Source: JBGTBQ01 sp041749275
Lineage (GTDB): Bacteria > Acidobacteriota > Blastocatellia > Pyrinomonadales > Pyrinomonadaceae
Length of the DNA: 18,769 bases
Reading direction: 5' to 3'
Assembly (NCBI GenBank): GCA_041749275.1
Contig: JBGTBQ010000007.1
Coordinates: 1 to 18,769 of the forward strand
Positions 14,501-18,769 of this stretch are shown here, one piece after another. The position numbers and the translations under genes are program-made. The notes below the pieces were generated by a model. The model was not told the origin of the DNA, did not search any database, and saw only the letters and a program-made list of their open reading frames with translations. Each line of letters starts with the position of its first letter. The first letter of the stretch is position 1.

Positions 14501-16876
14501 TCAGCCCGCTTGTTGCGGTTGTTTGGTTTCTAACCCCGCTAATTCTTTTTTCCTAAGCTCAATTCCTTGACAGGTTTTTTTGTACTCTTCTAAAGGAAAT
14601 TCGTTCTTCCGGTACAGGTATTTTTCCATCAAGCTCTCAACCCAGCTAATGGTTGTCTCCGGTGAAACCCTCCGCCGTCCGAAGAGGAAGAACGCAATTA
14701 GAATCATGGCAAGAATTTTGGGAAGGGCTGCATCAACCATCTCAAATTTCGTCCAATTCTGTTCGATCCACTCACGATTAACAAAAGACCAATAAATCGA
14801 ATAAGCCAGCACGGCAAGCAACGCGAAACTGAGGCTTCCTCGGATAACGGTTGCCCGTCCTTTCGCCTCAGCATCGAGCCTCTGCTTTTGTAATTCCAAA
14901 GTTCCTTTGATCGCTTCAAGGTCGGAGAGTTCCCGTCTTTTTTTCTCAATCTCAATGATTGCCGTTCGAGCAGGCGGAGGGCTGCCCGGAGTTTTTTCTT
15001 CGCTTTGTCTTTTGCGTTCCTGTTCGGACTCGATGCCGTTGAGCCATTCTTTGACGGACAAATCCAGCCCAAGCTCATCAGCGTACTCGAATGCTTTGCC
15101 GTTGATTTCCATTGACAACAGGCGTTTGTAATCTCTGACGACGTGCGGGTATCTGGGATGCGGGACTCGCTCGACCACATCTTTTTCGGCGAAGTCTTTG
15201 GAAAACGTTCGGTGGATTTCTTCAAAGGTGTGGCGGATGCGGTAAAGAAATTCGCGGCGCGTGTTTTCATGGCCGCGAATGAAGATGAGAACTTTGCGGG
15301 CCGCGCTGTCGGCCTTGACCAGTGCTTCGTTTGCCACTGCGCCGCCGACTTCGTATTCCAGCACGACGCCGGTTCGCCAGACCGTCTCCCGGCTGATGTG
15401 TTCGTGCATTTTGACGATGAAGCGCGTGATGATGCTGCTGAAATAAATCGGGTAGAGATATTCAAATCTGAGCGAGCCGTTCCAATCTCCGGTATTCAAT
15501 TCCTCTTTCGCGAGCAGGTCGGGGACGAGGAATTTTTCGTCGGGGATGATGTCGAAGCAGAGTTCGAATTTTCGCATCATGTCAACGATGAAGAGTTGTT
15601 TGTAAGATGGATAGTCTCTCGTATCGAGAATTTCGTTGAGCATTTTTCTGGTTAGCACGCCTTTTTTCAAAGACAATTCCCCTGAGTCAATGATTTTATA
15701 GACGGCCTGCGTGACCCATTCGGGGTTTAGGACGTTCGTGTCCTGAAGACGAGCATGTTCTTTGAAATTTAAAACGACGCCTAACTCGTGGAGCGTGCGG
15801 ATCAACTTGTCCGCCTGTTTCTCGTCAACCTCATTCTCCCGACAGATTTCCACATACTTTTCGTAACTGATGTAAGCATCCTTCGTGTTTTCGAGATTTT
15901 CCTTGACGGCGAACCAGTTGGCCGGGAGAACGTCGTTGATGCCGCCGAGCTTGCCGATCTCCTCGATGAGAATGGCTTTCAGATGGCTGATGCCGGTTTT
16001 CTTTTCGCAGGAAACCGGATGGATATTTTTGACACTCGAATACTTTTGCCTCAATTCGCTTTCGTTGATGTCCAACGGATGCTGGTCAATCTTGTTGCCG
16101 ACGATCAGGATGGGGGAATCGCCGCCCAGAATTTCGATCTTCTTCAACCAGTAATCCACTTTGTTTTCGTGTCTATCGAGACGCGAATCGAGCACCAGCA
16201 CGTAAAGGCTTCTTTCGGTGAGAAAGAACTGGTGCGTGGCGTGATAAATCTCCTGCCCGCCGAAATCCCAGACGTTCAATTGCACGCTCCGGCCCTTTAC
16301 TTCGACCCTGAATTCCTCGCCCCTGTAAATGTCAATGCCATCGGTTTTGTTTTCCTGTGGGTTATATTCGCCTTTAAATATCCTCTTAATCAGAGAAGTT
16401 TTACCCACGCTGCCCTGCCCGACGACTAATACTTTGGCCTCGTTAAGCTCCCGCCCCTGTTGAATCTTCGTTTGATTTAAGTAGTCAAATATGTCGTGAA
16501 CAGTCTCGCATTGAGCGAGCGTCTCGGTCGGTATCGAAACGCGCTCACGCCCGTTCCAAATGATTAAATTTAGACGCTTCAGCCAGTCGAGCACTTTTGA
16601 GAATCCTTTAAGTTGGTTCTCATCTATGTAAAGCCCTTGCAGATTGACGAGCGCGGCGAGCGGCGCGACATCCGTCACCTGATTGGCGTCAAGGTAAAGC
16701 CATTTCAGATTGACGAGCGCGGCGAGCGGCGTGACATCTGTCACCTGATTGTTGGCAAGGTAAAGCTCTTGCAGATTGACGAGCGCGGCGAGTGGCGTGA
16801 CATCCGTCACCTGATTGGCGTCAAGGGAAAGCGATTGCAGATTGACGAGCGCGGCGAGAGGCGTGACATCCGTCAC
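14501..16876 (-). CDS. Roco protein, C-terminal portion (LRRs, Roc GTPase, COR, two membrane segments)
   Basis: 791 residues in the same frame as the LRR fragment at 16898-17413; the two are one gene split by an amber codon. Residues 1-88 are the last four 22-residue LRRs. The Roc GTPase follows: P-loop GQGSVGKTS, G3 WDFGGQE, then THQFFLTERSLYVLVLD, G4 NKID and a final SCEKK. A COR-like region begins near LPANWFAVKENL. The C-terminus has a charged coiled coil (EIEKKRRELSDLEAIKG onward), a first membrane helix (SLSFALLAVLAYSIYWSFV), a second (ILAMILIAFFLFG) and a short helical tail. Roco proteins are GTP-switched dimers; the two-helix C-terminus suggests a membrane-acting output, which is inference. 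The region is visibly more AT-rich than its surroundings. No start with a ribosome site exists downstream of the amber codon, so this portion alone is unlikely to be translated efficiently. Confidence 0.9.
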   Translation of the reverse strand: MTDVTPLAALVNLQSLSLDANQVTDVTPLAALVNLQELYLANNQVTDVTPLAALVNLKWLYLDANQVTDVAPLAALVNLQGLYIDENQLKGFSKVLDWLKRLNLIIWNGRERVSIPTETLAQCETVHDIFDYLNQTKIQQGRELNEAKVLVVGQGSVGKTSLIKRIFKGEYNPQENKTDGIDIYRGEEFRVEVKGRSVQLNVWDFGGQEIYHATHQFFLTERSLYVLVLDSRLDRHENKVDYWLKKIEILGGDSPILIVGNKIDQHPLDINESELRQKYSSVKNIHPVSCEKKTGISHLKAILIEEIGKLGGINDVLPANWFAVKENLENTKDAYISYEKYVEICRENEVDEKQADKLIRTLHELGVVLNFKEHARLQDTNVLNPEWVTQAVYKIIDSGELSLKKGVLTRKMLNEILDTRDYPSYKQLFIVDMMRKFELCFDIIPDEKFLVPDLLAKEELNTGDWNGSLRFEYLYPIYFSSIITRFIVKMHEHISRETVWRTGVVLEYEVGGAVANEALVKADSAARKVLIFIRGHENTRREFLYRIRHTFEEIHRTFSKDFAEKDVVERVPHPRYPHVVRDYKRLLSMEINGKAFEYADELGLDLSVKEWLNGIESEQERKRQSEEKTPGSPPPARTAIIEIEKKRRELSDLEAIKGTLELQKQRLDAEAKGRATVIRGSLSFALLAVLAYSIYWSFVNREWIEQNWTKFEMVDAALPKILAMILIAFFLFGRRRVSPETTISWVESLMEKYLYRKNEFPLEEYKKTCQGIELRKKELAGLETKQPQQAG

Positions 16877-17232
16877 CTGATTGTCGGTAAGGTAAAGCTA
16901 TTGCAGATTGACGAGCGCGGCGAGCGGCGTGACATCCGTCACCTGATTGTTGGGAAGGTAAAGCCCTTGCAGATTGACGAGCGCGGCGAGCGGCGTGACA
17001 TCCGTCACCTGATTGTTGATAAGGGAAAGCCTTTGCAGATTGACGAGCGCGGCGAGCGGCGTGACATCCGTCACCTGATTGGCGTCAAGGGAAAGCGATT
17101 GCAGATTGACGAGCGCGGCGAGTGGCGTGACATCCGTCACCTGATTGTCGGTAAGGTAAAGCTCTTGCAGATTGACGAGCGCGGCGAGCGGCGTGACATC
17201 CGTCACCTGATTGTGGTTAAGGGAAAGTTTTT
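16639..17232. repeat. Nine 66-bp tandem LRR-coding units
   Basis: Nine units of exactly 66 bp (one 22-residue LRR each) begin at 16639, 16705, 16771, 16837, 16903, 16969, 17035, 17101 and 17167. The scaffold VTDVTPLAALVNL is the same in all except one T to A change, and the few other scaffold base differences are synonymous (third positions of Pro and Thr codons). Differences between units cluster at the x positions of LxxLxLxxN. The unit pair at 16837-16903 duplicates the pair at 17101-17167, 264 bp (four units) apart, with only two base differences, one of which creates the amber codon. Confidence 0.95.
16898..16900 (-). other. In-frame amber codon splitting the Roco gene
   Basis: On the coding strand this unit reads CAA-TAG-CTT where the sister unit 264 bp upstream in the gene reads CAA-GAG-CTT. 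A single G to T change therefore turns Glu into a stop. The frame is open on both sides, from 17413 to 14501 (970 residues if read through). It may be a real nonsense mutation, suppressed readthrough, or an assembly or base-call error in near-identical repeats. Confidence 0.9.
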
Positions 17233-17413
17233 TCAGCTTCGCCAATTGGCTGATAGCTGGAATGAGTGTCGCCAAGTCCTGAGAGCTTAATTCTTCAGAG
17301 CTAAGGTCAAGCTCAACCGCGTCCGACTTGGCTGCCTGTTCAATCAGATTCGATACGCTTTCTTTATTCATATTTTTCGACGGACGGATATTGCCCGGCG
17401 AAAGAATCTTCAT
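16898..17413 (-). CDS. Roco protein, N-terminal LRR portion (truncated by amber codon)
   Basis: 171 residues ending at the amber codon. The start is either ATG at 17413 or, more likely, ATG at 17371 (MNKESVSNLIEQAAKSDAVE), because bacterial LRR-Roco proteins typically open with a helix of the form IEQAAxxxAxELDLS. Neither start has a clear ribosome site. The N-cap ELDLSSEELSSQDLATLIPAIS leads into 22-residue LRRs (KKLSLNHNQ, QELYLTDNQ, QSLSLDANQ, QRLSLINNQ, QGLYLPNNQ). Alone it would give a soluble LRR fragment of about 157-171 residues with no GTPase; joined with the downstream frame it is the sensor domain of a Roco protein. Confidence 0.85.
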   Translation of the reverse strand: MKILSPGNIRPSKNMNKESVSNLIEQAAKSDAVELDLSSEELSSQDLATLIPAISQLAKLKKLSLNHNQVTDVTPLAALVNLQELYLTDNQVTDVTPLAALVNLQSLSLDANQVTDVTPLAALVNLQRLSLINNQVTDVTPLAALVNLQGLYLPNNQVTDVTPLAALVNLQ

Positions 17414-17441
17414 CGGGCAAGGTTTGGGGTTGATTCTCTAA

Positions 17442-17654
17442 GAGCGTGTCCAAAAAGCCATGTGCCGAAGCTCCGTGAGGAGCGGAATGTTTATAGCCCA
17501 TCGCGTGACACGAGGTCGCTAAAGCTCCGTGAGGAGCGACATATTAGGCGCTGCCGCCCCTCCGGGGCTTGAAAGAACAAGGGGAGAGCGGCGCGGGCGA
17601 CACACATTCCGCTCCTGACGGAGCTGACTCCAAGCTGACTTTTTAGACACGCTC
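17442..17654. mobile_element. 213-bp MITE-like element with IS5-type ends and TAA duplications
   Basis: The ends are inverted copies: GAGCGTGTCCAAAAAGCC (17442-17459) and, on the other strand, GAGCGTGTCTAAAAAGTC (17654-17637), matching at 16 of 18. Both sides carry TAA (17439-17441 and 17655-17657), the TNA-type 3-bp target duplication of the IS5/IS1031 group, whose ends commonly begin GAGCGTGT. A second inverted pair inside (GCTCCGTGAGGAGCGGAATG near 17469-17488 and its near-complement near 17606-17625) makes the whole element foldable. It has no transposase gene and would depend on one elsewhere. Confidence 0.75.
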
Positions 17655-17758
17655 TAAGAGCGCATTGAAGACAGAAGCCCGAACGCCAAACGAAGCGCCC
17701 GCGCATGTGCTTCAACCCTGCTCTCCGGTTCTACATCGGAACACAAGATTGGGAGAGG

Positions 17759-17833
17759 GGCGTTGAGAGCGCCGGCTTCAGACGGGTTGTGGGGCGCGAG
17801 AAAAGCCCGGCTGAAGCCGGCGCTCTCAACGCC
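17759..17833. repeat. Perfect 23-bp inverted repeat
   Basis: Arms 17759-17781 and 17811-17833 are exact inverted copies beginning GGCGTTGAGAGCGCCGGCTT, with a 29-base loop. It lies in a long intergenic stretch 105 bases after the MITE-like element. It is probably a member of another dispersed palindrome family. Confidence 0.8.
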
Positions 17834-18306
17834 TGCGCGCGATTCGTGAAGCTTTATCCGCGCCTCACAACTGACCGGATTCGTGTTTGTTGTCAAGCGT
17901 GAAGTCGTCCGACTGCGTGCCATGCCGGCCAATTTGAACGTTAGCCGCCCGGGTTCGAGAGGATGCCGCGACCTGATGCCCGAAAACTCCGGGCGTAAGG
18001 ACTGTCAAATCACGCCGCATCTTAACATCGTTTCGCCGTTGCGGGAGGTGATATGTCAATTCTCCGGGCCGAAGACTTGCGCGGCGGAGAAGGGCGGCCT
18101 CACCTCCGCCGAGGTTTCGTCTAGTCATCGGTACGGCGTCCATTAATCAGTCCCGCGCCGGGAGCCTTACGTCCGGCGCGCGGCGCGTCTCGTCACATTT
18201 CTCTGTACGTCTCAACGTTTCGTGCCTTACGGTTCGCCTGTCGCCCGCTGAAGGGATGACCGGGTCGCCCACCTGTGAACGAACACGGAAAGAGGAGACT
18301 GTGACG
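17834..18306. other. Intergenic stretch before the small secreted protein gene
   Basis: I see no convincing gene. An open frame at 17883-18146 has poor composition and no ribosome site. One 8-bp hairpin (CGCGCCGG 18154-18161 with 18173-18180) is present. GGTTCGAGAGG near 17950 resembles a tRNA T-arm, but there is no acceptor or anticodon stem around it. Confidence 0.4.
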
Positions 18307-18681
18307 ATGAAATACATCATCCGCGTGATACTCGTGCTGGCTTTGTGCGCTCTCCCGGTGGGCACGGCGTCGGCGAAGGTGAAAACCAAAACCATAACTT
18401 TCGGGACCGACTTCTGGGTCGGCACGACCCTCGTCAAGAAAGGCACTTACAAACTCGCTTTCGACGATGCGGCGGGCGAAATTCGCTTCATGGACAAGCA
18501 GAAGAACGTCGTCGCCAAAAGCGCCGTCCGCGTGGAGAAACAGGAATCGAGCAGTTTCGGCTGGCTGGTGAAATTGCAGCCGAAGGGAGAGCAAGCAACG
18601 CTCGTGAGCTTAGTCTTCCCCGAAGACGACCGCCTCCTCATGCTCGGTGACGCCGCGGCCAGCGCCGAAAACTCGCAGTAA
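18307..18681 (+). CDS. Small secreted protein of unknown function
   Basis: A 124-residue protein with a clear signal peptide (MKYIIRVILVLALCALPVGT, then ASA as the cleavage site) and a mature part rich in beta strands: KTKTITFGTDFWVGTTLVKK, then GTYKLAFDDAAGEIRFMD, a KNVVAKSAVRVEK strand and a final LVFPEDDRLLMLGDA. The LVKKGTYKLAFD pattern is familiar from small exported acidobacterial proteins of unknown role (recollection only). The ATG at 18307 is set by GAGGAG about 9 bases upstream; the frame extends to 18256 without a better start. It stands alone after a long intergenic region. Confidence 0.82.
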   Translation: MKYIIRVILVLALCALPVGTASAKVKTKTITFGTDFWVGTTLVKKGTYKLAFDDAAGEIRFMDKQKNVVAKSAVRVEKQESSSFGWLVKLQPKGEQATLVSLVFPEDDRLLMLGDAAASAENSQ

Positions 18682-18710
18682 AGCACGTGGCGAATGTTCG
18701 GTAGCGACGA

Positions 18711-18750
18711 AGACGGGCGGCTCAAGATCATGATCATGAGACCCCCGTCT
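18711..18750 (+). terminator. Possible terminator hairpin after the small secreted protein gene
   Basis: Arms 18711-18724 and 18737-18750 pair at 12 of 14 positions (AGACGGG outermost) around a loop containing GATCATGATC. It lies 29 bases after the stop at 18681. No U tract follows. Confidence 0.4.
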
Positions 18751-18769
18751 GCGTGGCGGCGGACGGCGG

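Noticed and set aside
16639..17232. CRISPR array
   Set aside because: The repeats are contiguous 66-bp coding units without unique spacers, and they encode LRRs.
16613..17290. Long plus-strand open frame of 225 codons with RGERRDIRHLI-type repeats
   Set aside because: It is the antisense of the LRR array. Because the unit is 66 bp, a stop-free reverse frame is simply repeated; there is no ribosome site and the LRR reading is clearly the real one.
17940..17965. Possible tRNA T-arm (GGTTCGAGAGG)
   Set aside because: No acceptor stem, anticodon arm or D-arm could be found at the right distances on either strand.
17883..18146. Open frame of 87 codons in the intergenic region
   Set aside because: No ribosome site, poor composition and no recognisable motif; it overlaps equally weak frames on the other strand.

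Overview
The window is a high-GC bacterial chromosome segment of about 18.8 kb. Strong Shine-Dalgarno sites, no introns and several families of perfect palindromic repeats fit a soil-type bacterium. The repeat style (CCACAGAG palindromes, a 31-bp AGAACCGCC palindrome, a GCGTTGAGAGCGCCGG palindrome) and the gene mix suggest Acidobacteriota, perhaps Blastocatellia. That placement is inference; there is no rRNA or tRNA to support it.

Layout. Positions 1-122 hold the last 39 codons of a plus-strand gene cut by the window edge. A palindromic repeat (157-246) separates it from a convergent minus-strand block: an old-yellow-enzyme-type flavin oxidoreductase (299-1777), a type III Mod-like adenine methyltransferase with no restriction partner here (2151-3479), and a small VOC/glyoxalase-fold protein (3512-3904). 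Divergent from these is a TetR-AraC two-regulator operon (4125-5679) with a 12-bp palindrome inside its likely promoter. Next come a secreted TPR protein (5942-6661) and a small uncharacterised protein (6689-7138) closed by a clear terminator.

The second plus-strand block starts at a TTGACA promoter whose -35 lies in an 11-bp inverted repeat. It runs through a small unknown gene, a GMC-type FAD oxidoreductase with a ferredoxin-like four-cysteine cluster, an overlapping gluconate-2-dehydrogenase-subunit-3-like gene and an unknown 320-aa protein (7465-11005). A convergent 58-aa DUF1059 gene follows. An EF-G paralogue lacking the usual catalytic histidine is then coupled to a Uma2-type endonuclease (11695-14366).

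The most unusual region is 14501-17413 on the minus strand. It is a visibly AT-richer Roco gene: leucine-rich repeats, a Roc GTPase, a COR-like region, a coiled coil and two membrane segments. Nine 66-bp LRR units are almost identical in DNA except at codons for the solvent-exposed x positions of LxxLxLxxN. One unit carries an amber codon that splits the gene. Next to it lies a 213-bp non-autonomous element with inverted ends and TAA duplications, then another perfect palindrome. A small secreted protein gene (18307-18681) ends the window.

Best candidate for something new: the Roco protein looks like a sensor-switch-membrane-effector with a diversifying LRR face. Second: the GMC/subunit-3 cluster, whose internal Cys cluster may replace a cytochrome subunit.
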